Shown here piece after piece: positions 34,789 to 46,993 of a DNA stretch of 64,000 nt. The stretch's first letter is position 1, and every line of letters starts with the position of its first letter. Both the position numbers and the translations under genes were made by a program. The DNA is from Megalobrama amblycephala. Taxonomy: Eukaryota > Chordata > Actinopteri > Cypriniformes > Xenocyprididae. Where the stretch lies: assembly GCF_018812025.1 (NCBI RefSeq), contig NC_063066.1, positions 9,989,882 through 10,053,881 of the forward strand, given 5' to 3'. The notes below the pieces were generated by a model. That model saw only the letters and a program-made list of their open reading frames with translations, was not told the DNA's origin and did not search any database.

Positions 34789-36368
34789 TTAAAGGATTAG
34801 TTCACTTTAGAATTAAAATTTCCTGAAAAAAGTCTAAATAAAATGTTGAGAATAAACTCGTTAAATTACGAGAAAAAAAATCATTACATTTCGAGAAAAA
34901 AGTCTAAATAAAATGTTGAGAATAAACTAATTAAATTACGAGAAAAAAAATCATTACATTTCGAGAAAAAAGTTGAGATAAAATGTTGAGAATAAACTCG
35001 TTAAATTACGAGAAAAAAACTCGTTAAATTTCGAGAAAAAAGTCGAGATAAAATGTTGAGAATAAAGTCATTAAATTACGAGAAAAAAATTGTTAAATTA
35101 CGAGAACAAATTCGTTAAATTATGAGAAAAATGTCGTTAAATTTTGAGAAAAAAGTCGAGATAAAATGTTGAGAATAAAGTCATTAAATTACGAGAAAAA
35201 AAGTCGTTAAATTATGAGAACAAATTTGTTAAATTATGAGAAAAATGTTGTTAAATTTCGAGAAAAAAGTCGAGATAAAATGTTGAAAATAAAGTCATTA
35301 AATTACGAGAAAAAAGTTGTTAAATTATGAGAACAAATTTGTTAAATTATGAGAAAAATGTCGTTAAATTTTGAGAAAAAAGTCGAGATAAAATGTTGAG
35401 AATAAACTCGTTAAATTACGACTTTATTCTCAACATTTTATCTCGACTTTTTTCTCGAAATTTAATGAAATTTTTCTCGTAATTTAATGAGTTTATTCTC
35501 AACATTTTATCTCGACTTTTTTCTCGAAATTTAATGACATTTTTCTCGTAATTTAACGAGTTTATTCTCAACATTTTATTTCGACTTTTTTCTCGAAATT
35601 TAACGCGTTTTTTCTCGAAATTTAACAACTTTAATCTCAAGATGGTTTTAATTTTTTATTATTGCTTGGCCCTAATCCTCTTCTGTACGATCCCAGCCGA
35701 GGAATAAGGGTTTTATCTAGCGAAACGATTAGTCATTTTCTAAAAAAAAATAAATATATATACTTTTTAACCACAAATGCTCATCTTGCACTAGCTCTAA
35801 TAATCGTAATCACGTTGGAAAGGCCATGCGTGACATAGGCGGAAGTACCGCCCTAGTGTTTACACGTGTGGAGAAGGACGACCGTTCAAAAGTTGTTGTG
35901 ATATTGAATGACAAGTCTCTGTGTTGGTTTATTGTTTAAAATTGTCCTTTCGTATGTGTATCCTTATGCTTAAATCTTTTGAAACACTTGCTCAGTACTT
36001 CCGCCTACGTTACGTGTGACCTTTCCAACATGATTACGTAATGCGTGGCGCATCGCAGAGCTAGTGCAAGAAGAGCATTTGTGATTAAAAAGTATATAAA
36101 TTCATTTAGTTTTTTTTAGAAAGTGACCAATTGTTCCGCTAGATAAGACCCTTATTCCTTGTCTGGGATCATGTAGAGCCCTTTGAAGCTGCACTAAAAC
36201 TGCAATTTGGACCTTCAACCCATTAAAGTCCACTATATGGAGAAAAAACCCGGAATGTTTTCCTCAGAAACCTTAATTTCGACTGAAGAAAGAAAGACAT
36301 GAACATCTTTGATGACATGGGGGTGAGTAAATTATCAGGAAATTTTTATTCTGAAGTGAACTAATCCT
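34789..36368. mobile_element. large family B fold-back element carrying an inverted minisatellite
   Basis: Left TTAA-AGGATTAGTTCACTTTAG and right CTGAAGTGAACTAATCCT are inverted, and the next blocks match the family B copy at 7157 (CACCCCCATGTCAT, TCTAGCGAAACGAT). The right flank reads GTTC, so the second TTAA is lost. The interior also has a second mirrored layer (GCTCATCTTGCACTAGCTCT at about 35780 against AGAGCTAGTGCAAGAAGAGC at about 36058). Confidence 0.75.
34831..35640. repeat. minisatellite whose unit orientation flips at about 35419
   Basis: From 34831 the unit AGTCGAGATAAAATGTTGAG...AATTACGAGAAAAA repeats at a 70-bp period (starts 34831, 34901, 34971, 35041), then in longer variants to 35418. 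From about 35421 to 35640 the same unit continues as its reverse complement (CTCAACATTTTATCTCGACT). The two halves could form a very long hairpin. The basic frame on the minus strand is translated repeat, not a gene. Confidence 0.9.
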
Positions 36369-38599
36369 GTTCATGGTCCAACGACAAAGACAATTAAAAG
36401 AATTAAGACGTAAGAGCCTTCATTATCAGTTCCCTCCTACAGACATCAAAAGACACATACAGTGAGAGTGCAGCTGCCCTGGTGGTGTGACTTTCTTCTC
36501 TCACACTGCTGTTTGTGTTGAGGATGTTTACCGATCCCAGGAAAGACAAACAGGTTCATTCTTATTTGTGGGAGTTGTGCTCAAACAGAGGAGCAAATAG
36601 GATTGATTCAGCAAAAGGGTCAGTCTGTTACTCATTGTTGCTATTGTTGTTTTTCGTGTCCTTTCACGTTAGCTGTGTCTTCATACACACAGACTTTCCC
36701 GTCAACTGCCAGGGTCACAACTGGAATTTTTTAGATTCCATGACGTTTTATAATACAGAGGCTATGCTAATGCATTTGATATATTCACATTTGATGTATA
36801 CTAATATCAGATAAATCTATGGCTGTAAATGCCAATTATTATAGATAAAATAAAGATTGCACATAGAATTCATTTGAAAATGTTTATTATCACTTACCAG
36901 CACAGATCGGCTTTCACTCGCAGTCACCTATCCACTGTGAGTGTAAACATCTGGGAACAGCTGCACAAATGTGGCACTGGCACAGCTGATCTCTGCAATG
37001 ACACAGGAAAACAATTTTATTTGGCTCGCCTTTGATAAATCAATTTTATTTGGTTATGTGATGTTTGCGCATGTGGATTTGGGATTGTTAGGTTTCATTT
37101 AACATTTAGTTACAATGACAAATATAAACACATTTATATAATTAAGAGCAAAACTGGCTTTTGTTTGTCATAATGCTATGATATACCTGATTATTTTCCA
37201 TTTATAATGGACAGGCTACTAGTACAGTACTGTAGTAGAGTATTTTGAGGAGTATATGAAACAAAGAAACGCCTAGTTGAACACTGATTGGTTTGATCAG
37301 CAATAGCGATTGTCTGTGCAGGGTATAAATCACCGAGGGAACAAGCCTCAGCAGAGAGGTTTTATGAGGGGAGACTTCCCTTGCATCCTGCAGGGGGTAG
37401 AAGCCAACACTGTCCAAGTGTCAAAGACCTTTTAACTGGCAGGATCACAAACAAAGAATTATTACTTTATTGGACATCATTTAGAGAGACTTTTTTCCAC
37501 TCTCTCTGATTTCTAGTCAGAGAGAAGAATTAACACGCAGAAGCTATTCACTTCAAAATGATAGTTATTATGAAAGGTTACATTTGAGATATACTCCTGC
37601 TGGGTTGCCGTGGTTGATGAAAACCTCTCAGAGAACATAGCAAAGGTCATTGCAATTAATTTGTTAATTATGCACCCATAAAACAGTTATACACATGAAT
37701 TGTTTGAGCGAGGCCACTTAACATTTGAACAAGTGCATTATACTAAAATTAATGATGCACATACAAGTTCAAATTTCAGCTATTGTCACAGCCGCTAATG
37801 AATTGCTGACACAAAACATTAACATTATTGTCAAAGCATTTGGAGAATGCACACATTCATAGCTGCAGTAATGCAAAAGACAAAAAAGATGGTCCTGCAG
37901 ATTAATCAAATCTCTGAGAAAGCTGCATAACTTAATTCATTGAGAATTTGAGTACATGATGATGGGGCTAGTTTTCACACACTCTTTTGATTTAGAATAA
38001 AATTAGGAAATTGAATGTAAAATAAGGCTATCGTATTTTGCTAGCTGTTTAGTAAACAAGTGAGTGCAATACAACTAGATGGAAAACATTCAGAAAAGCA
38101 ACTATATAAAGAAAAAGTTTTTAAATGAAATGTTGAAATGTTCTCAGGACTGGGTGTTTGACTTAAGTGCCAAATCACACTTCTATAGACAGTTTATAAG
38201 TTGTCATGTGTTTTAGATTTTGTCATTTATAAAATGTTTTGTAAAAAACAAACTGTGTATCCAGTACTGTATTGTACATTTGCACAGCACACACTGCCCC
38301 ACCTATAGGCTAGTAAAACAAATCGTTGGCCAAAACAATGGTTTTTTTTTTATGTTACCTCCTCCTTCCTCTTCCTGTGTCATGATTTTCTTGGTGTTTC
38401 GTAATTATTTTTAAGTTTAAATATTAATTTTTTATATTTATGCTATAGTTACAGATTCCCGTGCTGTGACAACTTACTCCATTTGACAACATGCCCCATT
38501 GAGGCAAACTGGAAAGTGCCTTTTTGCGCATTATATAACATTTATAAGGAACGTTTTGGAATTATCCTGCCTTCACATTTTTTGACAAATTAAATATTC

Positions 38600-38891
38600 C
38601 CGCGTAACACACCTCTACACCTGAACGCCACGCGCTGACTGAGTCCAAAGGTGAATTTGTCCCCTACCTGCGCAAACTTCCTGTGAAAGCGTCAGATCCG
38701 ACTGTTTGTCTGAAACTCATGATGGTTGCCTCGCCTGCGGTTTAATAACACCTGGCGTGGTGTCTAGTTATCAGAACATGGGAATGGAAATAATGATATA
38801 TTAATATTTTGATGTAAAGACGAAGTCACGACGGTTTATGTTTTATATTTCTACCGAGTCTTTGTTTTATTACTTCCGGAAAATCCCCACA
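38600..38891 (+). other. candidate distal non-coding first exon / promoter of lnx2
   Basis: A less AT-rich stretch ending in a good splice donor (CCCCACAG-GTAAGACG, intron from 38892), with an ETS-like ACTTCCGGAA just before. It is the best donor-bearing, promoter-like segment upstream of the lnx2 start exon on the same strand. The link to lnx2 is inference. Confidence 0.3.
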
Positions 38892-40169
38892 GGTAAGACG
38901 AGTTTCGGTCTTGAGCGCGAAATACCTTACGCGTCTCTTTTCTTACATAATACAATATTCTCACAATATTTGCTTTTAACTCAAATCTAAGCTACTTTTG
39001 TTGCTTTATTATCACTGAATGTGAACCATTGAAGGTTAAAGGACAGCAAAGCGATCATCACACCGCTTCTGACATACCTCGGACACATTGTGTTTTTAGG
39101 AGGTTGGGTACGTTGTTAAGATAAAGGTAACTAGGCTGAGTTACGTAGAGCGACAAATGCTGTATTTGTATTGCTTCTTTACCCGACGTGTAGGCTGATT
39201 CAAGGGCACTCGGTTGTCCAGGTTACCATCAGAATCTCATGTCAGCTGATTGATGAATGATTTATGGCTTCTTTCTCGTGTGTCACGTATACCTGCAACG
39301 TGTAGGTCAGACCATGAAGACCATGTGATATGTGGTATTAAAATAAAACATAATAGTAATATCAGCTAACTCCATAAAACGGGTGAAGTTTCCCCCCTCC
39401 AGAAGGAGGAGTCTCCTTTCATAATAAACAACTCAGACCTCTAAAGGTAAACAAATATGATGCATGTTGTACTGTATGTTTTCTATTCTGCTGGTTGTTT
39501 TGTACTGGTGTGTGTTTTTTAGTTTGCTTGTTTCTTTCTCAGAGAAGAGAAGGTTGATGTGTTGTTCTTCTGGTTGTTGAGCACATCTGGTCCAACATTA
39601 AATGGATCATTTGTCCAGAAATTAAAATTCTGCAATCATTTACTCTTCCTAGTGTTACTTTGGTCGTGTACGGTATGACTTTCTTTTTACTTAGAACAAA
39701 AAAATGAGATGCTGACAGCATGCAGATGCAATGAAAGTGAGTCCCTAGTATTATGCCTCCTTTGTGTTTCACAGAAAAAAGGAAAGTTTTGGAATGGGAT
39801 TAGAGGAGTAAATGATGAAATAGTTTTGCCTTTTTAAGCCTTGAAATGTTGATTTAGGGCATGCATTAATGGTTAGTGTAGACAATGTTTAATCAGCCTT
39901 CTCACTTGTTCTTATTGACTTGAAGGACAATAAAGAAAAACTCCAGATGACTATACAGCAGAATATTTTTATACTTTCCAAACTAAGTCATTCTGTCAGA
40001 GCTGTGCCATTGCCCTTGTATTCATTATGTGAGGGTGTGTCTGGGGGAATGATTCATGGTCCCTAGTTGAGTTTCAGACTGGGTGTTTACATTTTCTTTG
40101 ATTTACCATTTGTTCTGTCGGTGGTGGACAGGAATAGTGTTAATTTATGATATCAGCACCCAGGTAATC

Positions 40170-41309
40170 TTAAAGGGATAGTTCACCCAAAATCAAATGA
40201 CAATTCTGTCATTTACTCACCCTCAAGTTGTTCCAAACCTGTATGAATTTCTTTCTTCTGCTGAACACAAAAGAAGGATACCCATATTTTAAAGAATATG
40301 GCTAACCAATAGTGGTTCAATGGATCACATAACTCATGGTTCGAATCATATCACGGTTATCAAGTCACGGATCGGATCATTTTTCGGATCAGCACAAAAA
40401 AAAAAAAAAATTGGGGGGTAACTTTGCATTTATTACTTAGCCCACTTTAACCACTCCGATACCACAGCAGAAACTACTAGCCTAACTAATACATTATTAA
40501 AAGGCAAGTGAACAGACTGTAAAAAGAACTGTACACCAATTACAAGCATAGATAAATGCAACATAAAGTTACAAATAAAGTATAAGGTCTAACTGTAGTA
40601 TAAATTTTCGTGTACAGAAATGTAATAATTAAATGTTAAATGTAAAATATTAAAATAAATTTAATATAGGTTAATCTTTGTTAAAGCTGTGTTTTGTTGT
40701 TTGATTTACATGACAGACAACAGCAGGTATTTATAGGTTGCTGTCACTTTAAGAGTAAGACCCCATGCATGCTCACATCCGATAGATATCAATTTGGAGT
40801 TCGCGAACTATCTGAAACGCGCCTCTGTGTTTGCGTGAGCCTTGTATGTGTGTCTGTGCGCACCGATAACAGCGTGGCGTGTGATACCGAATTAAATCCT
40901 CTTTTGCCTCTTCTAGTGCTGGTATGGTTTTATATCTATTTAATGTGTAAACTAGCAAGACAAAAACACGTGCAAATGATAACCTTTCACTCTATTGTGG
41001 TTAAACTTCTAATTGATCCGCGAATCACATTCGAGCCGAACCGTGGGGCTTGGTCCTTACGGATCACGGATGAACAACGATCCGTTTAACCACTACTAAC
41101 CAAACAGTTGATGGTCCTCACTTGACTTCAATATTATGGAAAAAATACTATGTAAGTCAATGTGGCCCATCAACTGTTTGGTTATTGACATTCTTCAAAA
41201 TATCTTCTTTTGTGTTTAGCAGAAAAAAGAAATTCATACAGTTTTCGAACAACCTTAGGCTGAGTAAATGATAACAGAATTTTCATTTTTGGGTGAACTA
41301 TCCCTTTAA
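40170..41309. mobile_element. family A fold-back element interrupted by a hAT-like insertion
   Basis: Left TTAA-AGGGATAGTTCACCC and right GGGTGAACTATCCCT-TTAA are perfect inverted ends. The arms read inward through CCATATTTTAAAGAATATGG... at the left and CATTCTTCAAAATATC at the right. The arm DNA is split by the insertion at 40310-41095. Confidence 0.85.
40310..41095. mobile_element. non-autonomous hAT-like element with 8-bp target duplication
   Basis: Termini TAGTGGTT and AACCACTA are inverted and flanked on both sides by the identical octamer CTAACCAA (40302-40309 and 41096-41103). An 8-bp duplication with TAGTG-type ends is the hAT signature. The 786-bp interior has a 131-residue frame with no transposase features, so I treat it as non-coding. 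Confidence 0.9.
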
Positions 41310-41969
41310 CATCTGGAAACACTATATGGACTTTGAAACGGTCCATGTGACTGTTCAGTACACAAATAGGTAAGTGATAAATTGTGGACTTAGGTTTGTT
41401 TTGTAGTGGAGTTTAACCTTGAGAGGCTCACAAACTCTACATCATTACAGGACAGGAGAGATTGACAAGCTGCTTGTCTCCAGTGTGTAAGATACTCCCA
41501 TGAGGCTATGGGGTGAGTCCGTCTATCTTAGCCAGGGTCACAGCTTCGTTGGACACGTGTTGAAATAAACATAAACTAAAACATCACTATGCCACAAGAT
41601 TCAGGGTTTTATGATATAGAATGTTTATGAAGGCTGCTGTTAATTACTGGTGTTTAATAAGGCACTTTTTACTATTTACTATATTGAAAACCTTAACCCC
41701 AAGTTATACATTTTGGCATGATAAAATGGGCAACAAAATCCAACAAATTGCACTGATGAGAATATGGTTCTACTGTATATATTCACTCGCTACCGTTCAG
41801 AATACCATAGCAACAGCCTAGCCTAACCCTAGCATTGTGGATATGAATTTTTACGGTATTTTTTTTCAAAGTGCATTGTATTATCAAATAAGAAATAAAA
41901 TAAACAAGTAATAATAAGATCCTAGTGGATGATTGATGATCTTCCAGCACTGGTTCAGCTGTGCGCTCC

Positions 41970-43460
41970 TATTCTATGGGGCCGTTTACACAACGTTTTC
42001 AACTAAAACAGAAACCTTTTTGTGCATTTTGGCCTTTCATTTATCCACCTGTTTCCGCGGGGCGCTACTGTTAAAGAGAACGTGGGTACAACTTCCGGTG
42101 AGGCGGCGGAAGTAGCATACCAATGGTATTTTGTGTGCTAATTAACGAAGAGGCTAAGCATTTTTTGGATCATTGTTTACTTTGTAAAGTTGCAAATCTT
42201 TATGAGAGATGTCGTTACGGTGCTCAGGGACAACATCTCAGTTTACTACATTATTAGTTAATAATATCACAATACAATAAACAGTTTTCGTGCCCTTAAT
42301 TGCTCTTGATTTTACTGACCTTCCACAAAAGTGCTGCTGCATGACTAGAGCATCCTGACCCTGCAATACTTGAACAACCCGCTGTCTGTACTTCCCGTCA
42401 CTGATGCACCAAAGCCTTATGATGTGATATTATACTCCTTTTTTATCGTGCGTGCCAGAGCCAGTCGCGTTTCCACTGTATGCGATGCTAAAGGCTACTT
42501 ATGTTAACCATTGCGATAATAAATACACACGTTTATGGAAAATATCAGAGACTGCTTGAGGAATGAAGATGTGATTATAATCGTGTATTTATTTGGTTTA
42601 ATGTTTTATCTGTCTCTTCCCTGAGCCTTTGTTGATTCCTGACAATTGCATATCTTTCACAGATTCACACACTCCGGTTAACTCGTATAACTCATAACTC
42701 CTGTTGTCTTCTCATGAGCTCCCTCTGTTGCTCTGGCTGAAAGGATCAGGATAGATAGACGGAGAGATCGCGCAAACATCCTCGGATAGCAATCATCGCA
42801 TAATTTAGAGGAAAATAAATAGAAATGCTCCGAAAAGTGACGTAAACATAGGGTATGTTATCAATATGTTTCTAAATGTGTAAGCCTTTGAATTTAAAAG
42901 CCTTAATGCAGTTGTTTTGTGCATTCTTGTAATCGTAAATAAATGAAGCAGGTGCAACTGAATAGGTCTGTGTTTTCTTTTCATGTCTATATAAATATCA
43001 TTTAGATTTAGCTTGATTGATGTGCACTCGACATAAATTAATACATTACTATTACTGTAACATTTTTTTTTTTTATTGTAAAACATTGTTCAAATATTGA
43101 TGCCGGAATCTTAAATCTTTAAGTAAAAAACAAACGTTCGCAAGTTTGGATCGTTAAATCTTGAATGACTGTCAACTGTTAAATGAATGAGTGTCACGTC
43201 CGTCCAGCTTGTTTACTTCGAACCGGAAGACGCTCCCACGTTTGACACAAGGCCTCATGGGGCGTAGGAAACTTGTGGATACGACAACGTCGTTTTGGGG
43301 GCCTGAAATCGCAAACTTTTGAAAATGTGTCTCAAAGTGGTATCTTTATTTTCTCAGTGTAGGCTACAAAAACGCGAAATTGTGAAAACAGTGACGTCGT
43401 GCGCATGCGTATTACATGTTCAGTCTATAGTGTTTATTTACAAAGTGACATCGCCAACTG
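41970..43460. repeat. probable composite repeat (GTTTACACAACGTTTTCAAC start)
   Basis: The sequence style (GTTTACACAACGTTTTCAACT at the left; GACGTCGTGCGCATGCGTAT near the right) is familiar from dispersed cyprinid repeats. I could not pair exact ends here, and part of it may be unique. Confidence 0.35.
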
Positions 43461-43822
43461 CTGGCCTGGCAGCATAATACAGTGTTGTTGTTTTTTTTTA
43501 GCATTTTCGTGGATCGTCGTGCAAACGTACCTTATGGCGCATGGTAAATCAAGACCTGTCAATTTGAGCAATCCAACCAGTCCAAGCACGCTCCAGCTGT
43601 AAACAGTGTCTTATTGGTCTCTACACATCGTCCCTACCCACCCACCACACCCATGATCCAGTTTCCATTGGTTAAACTTTCAAATGATGTTGGAATAGGA
43701 CTGTTTCATGATCGTGACGTGATTGAATTCCAGAGGTCCTATAGCTTTAGCCAAGCAGCATGTCATGTCACTCAGTGATCTGCTCATTGTCTTATATTGT
43801 GTTTGGGCTTGTTCGAGACCAC

Positions 43823-44732
43823 CAGGGGCCTGTACCATGATGGTAGATGAACAAACTCAGGGTTATAGGATTAGTTTCGAGTTGACAAAACCACTCCAAT
43901 CCAGCTTTGTTGGTACAATGATGCTGATCATCAACTTTCTTTGTCAACTCAGGCTTTGATCCTGAGTTTGTGGAGCGCGTGCACATGAAACCGTGACATC
44001 GGTGGCAAACAGCCAATCACATGCCTTGCAACAGAAATAAACTGTGATTCACTTCTTGCGAGAGAGCCAGCGTGATTCAAAACTCTTTCGCTAAAAAATG
44101 TAGAATTTAAATGCATTTACACTAATGGAAAATACTTGTCTGTGAAAGAGGACAAATAAAAGAAATGATCTTTCTTTATCAGTGCAAGTGAAAGTTGTGA
44201 AGTTAGTTTATATAGTTGATAATATATAGCGAAAGAGACTTAAACATACAAGGTCACATGTAGTAATTTTTAAAGAGTATATTTACTCCTTATTTAGGCC
44301 TATATTACATATGCTCTATATATGTTCAATATTCATTGAAACTAAATGCTTAACTACTGTTACACTAAACTTGCGTGTGTGTAATGGATTAATAAAAATA
44401 TAGATCATATAATTATACAAATCATATAAATTATATTATCATTAAAACCAGACAATTTCATCGTTAAATATTTGTTTTTACATGACTTTATTGTGTTGAG
44501 TGTGTCAGTATCACTTAACTTACATCTGATTGGTCCAATTTCAGTTTGAAATCTCTAACCCAGAACATAACCTGCCCCAGAGCAGATTAGCCGTGGAGCG
44601 TAAGTTAGTATGGTGATGAACACCACTAAAAGCCAAGTTACTTTCATGGTACCTAAAACCCAGGAGTGGCGCAAACTAATCTGAAACTTACCTGGCTAGC
44701 CAGCTAATCCAGCTTCATGGTACAGGCCCCTG
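43823..44732. mobile_element. DNA transposon with CAGGGGCCTGTACCATGA ends
   Basis: The left CAGGGGCCTGTACCATGA is mirrored at the right by TCATGGTACAGGCCCCTG. About 910 bp with no transposase frame. Target duplication was not clear by eye. Confidence 0.75.
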
Positions 44733-45530
44733 CTCTAAATAAAGATATGTGATCTACTTAGGTTTACTAATGTTTCGCAAAGTTACAAACAAAAATGCGG
44801 CCCAAAAGCATCATGTGTATACGGTTTACACCTGCATCAGCAGCGCTTTTTCATACAGTTATTTTTTTTCAGGCTATGAAAATGGAGTACTTTCAATATG
44901 TCAGCAAATATATAAATAAAAGCACTTGTTAAGTGATGGTCATATTCCCTATATTCACTAAAGCCAAGCTTCTAAGCTTTAAAACGACACCTATTTTTTG
45001 TTGGTTAAGCAAGTGGCCCATGCTTTAGATTTAAGCGGTAGATGTTAACGATTAATTGATTGTTAATTTAAACAATGATCGATTATGGAATTTTATGTAA
45101 TTCGACATCCCTATTGCCAATATTAAAATTCTGTACTATCACAACATAATATAAAGTATGAAAATTGGATATCCATTTAGGTATTTGCTAAAGATTGCAT
45201 CACAACAAAATTATAAAGAATGAAAATTGGATATTTATTTAGATATTTGCTAAAGATTACATTTAACAGTGTTATTAAATTATAAAGTATTTTTTTAAAG
45301 ATAAGCTTTAGATGAAGGGATAGGTAATGTAAATGAAAAAATGGAAGGATTAAATATCCAATATTGCCATATATTTCTAATATCTGTTAGGTACTTGATA
45401 ATTTTACTTGATTTGCCACTTATTTAAATGTAATGGTAAGGATTATCACAGGTTTATCTCTGTTTAGTTATCAGAAAATAGGAAGAAGGGCAGTGAGAGA
45501 TAGAAATATGTCCTGCTTGACCTCTGACAA

Positions 45531-45552
45531 CACACACACACACACACACACA
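45531..45552. repeat. (AC)n microsatellite
   Basis: Eleven AC units, followed by further CA-rich tracts near 45650 and 45765. Confidence 0.9.
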
Positions 45553-45699
45553 TGCTGTGTGATTGGCCAGAGGTTGAGCTTGGTTCTTAGAATGCTCTGC
45601 CTGCACTAGGACCACATCAGCATTCTACACTCCCCCTCGTCCTCCGTCACACACACACACAAATGCATGCTCTCAACCCCTCCTCCTGGGTCGACACAG

Positions 45700-45930
45700 C
45701 CGGACTCTGAACGTTTCTCTCCAGTCTGTTGAGCTCCCCTTTAACAGCATGTCCTTGCATACGCACACTCACACGCACAAACGCACTCTGTCCCTAGTTG
45801 AGATGACGGGTTCTGGTTTCAGTCGGGCTGCAGGCGGCCAGCGCAGCTGTTATGCTTGAGTTTCTTGTTTTCATGCAGTGGCTGCTGGGAGTCAAACTGC
45901 ACTGCCATCTGAGGTGGGTTGGAATAATGA
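45700..45930 (+). other. candidate proximal first exon of lnx2
   Basis: A GC-richer block within 1.1 kb of the lnx2 start exon, ending in a possible donor (CCATCTGAG-GTGGGT near 45922). An ATG near 45852 would open a short hydrophobic frame (LEFLVFMQWLLG) across that donor, but there is no evidence that it is used. Confidence 0.25.
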
Positions 45931-46831
45931 TTGAGATTTACTACCTCACATTCATGGCGGACAGTGTGTTTGTTTTGCTCATCCTTTGAAGTGCCGGTTG
46001 TTAATTGTGTCGTTGCATTGTGCTATTAATTGTTTTTATAGAATGGGAATTTTTGGTGTAGTGTTGTCATAATTTTATGGTATTCTAAAGGAGATGTTTT
46101 TATAGTATAGAGTCACTGACACATAAGAGTGTCCATGATAAAAGATTTAATTTAAAACAAATGCACCAACTTTGTATTTATGTTGGTTTTGAAAAACTTA
46201 AATGCCATTTACCAACAATATCATGTGGTGTAACCAAGTAAAAGTAATTGTCCTTATACTTGAAATGAATACATGTACACATTTTTATCATTATCATAGT
46301 CTTCTAGGTAATTTCTTTTTTTACTAATATCATGAATTATTCATTCATAAATATCTTTAAGTATTCAGGGTGTTGCACCACATGACATCTTGAATGTGTG
46401 ATGTGTTTAAGGTTACAATACACAAACATTCATTGTAGATGGATTTAGCAGAGATTATGTAGCTCACAGAGAGAAATCGCCCACTGCAGGTCGGGCATGC
46501 AGGAGTCATTACCAACAAGCTTTTAATTTCTACACTATTAACTTTGAGTTTTTACTTCTTTTTCGAGCAGCTTCTTTGTTCGACCTAGTAGGTAAGTTTT
46601 GACTGTTGCCCTCTTGTCATTTCACAGAGCTTAACTCTGACTTGAACAGTGATATTTAGCCGTACTCAGATTGCTGTTGAGGAGGAAACTCGTGGAAAGG
46701 ATACAGCTGCAGCCCTCTCCCCATATTGTTGCTGTTAAGTGTATCCATGTCATTTCCTCTCCAGCCGGCATGAGCCAAAAAAAGAATGCAAGACGTGAGC
46801 TTCAGTTTTTCTTTGTTCTCTTTTCCAACAG

Positions 46832-46993
46832 AAACTTGGGTGTAGATGAAGCAGCTAGCAGCTTTTTCTCTTTCTGGATTGGAAGTATTTGATTGCTTCT
46901 CATCTGATGAATCTGATGTTGAGTTTGCAAGCTGAGAAAGAGGCGTAAGCTCTCCAGCCCTGCGGACGTCCAGCTTAACTTCTTCAGGCCACG
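46832..46993 (+). other. lnx2 5'UTR part of the start-codon exon
   Basis: A polypyrimidine tract and acceptor (TCTCTTTTCCAACAG) end at 46831, so the exon with the ATG at 46994 probably begins at 46832 and a non-coding exon must lie upstream. Confidence 0.6.

Larger units (their letters stand above)
26900..38600. other. gene-poor intergenic region between slc25a43 and lnx2
   Basis: No exon with splice sites and protein-like composition was found on either strand. The region holds family C copies (27906, 31810), two TA microsatellites, a family B fold-back with a minisatellite (34789-36368) and a short TIR element (33162). Between these are low-repeat stretches at about 28830-30560, 32750-33010, 33530-33900, 34160-34400, 36400-37050 and 37200-37430 that look like unique DNA and could hold regulatory sequence or non-coding RNA. 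Confidence 0.55.

Noticed and set aside
34831..35418. Regularly spaced repeats resembling a CRISPR array
   Set aside because: The units are contiguous, spacers are not unique, and the setting is a vertebrate genome; it is a minisatellite.
35416..35640. 74-residue Lys/Arg-rich frame with internal repeats on the minus strand
   Set aside because: It is the translated inverted minisatellite; the residue repeat follows the DNA unit and there is no gene context.
40694..41089. 131-residue frame inside the hAT-like element
   Set aside because: It shows no transposase motifs, zinc finger or dimerisation domain, and it runs into the terminal repeat; chance frame in a MITE.
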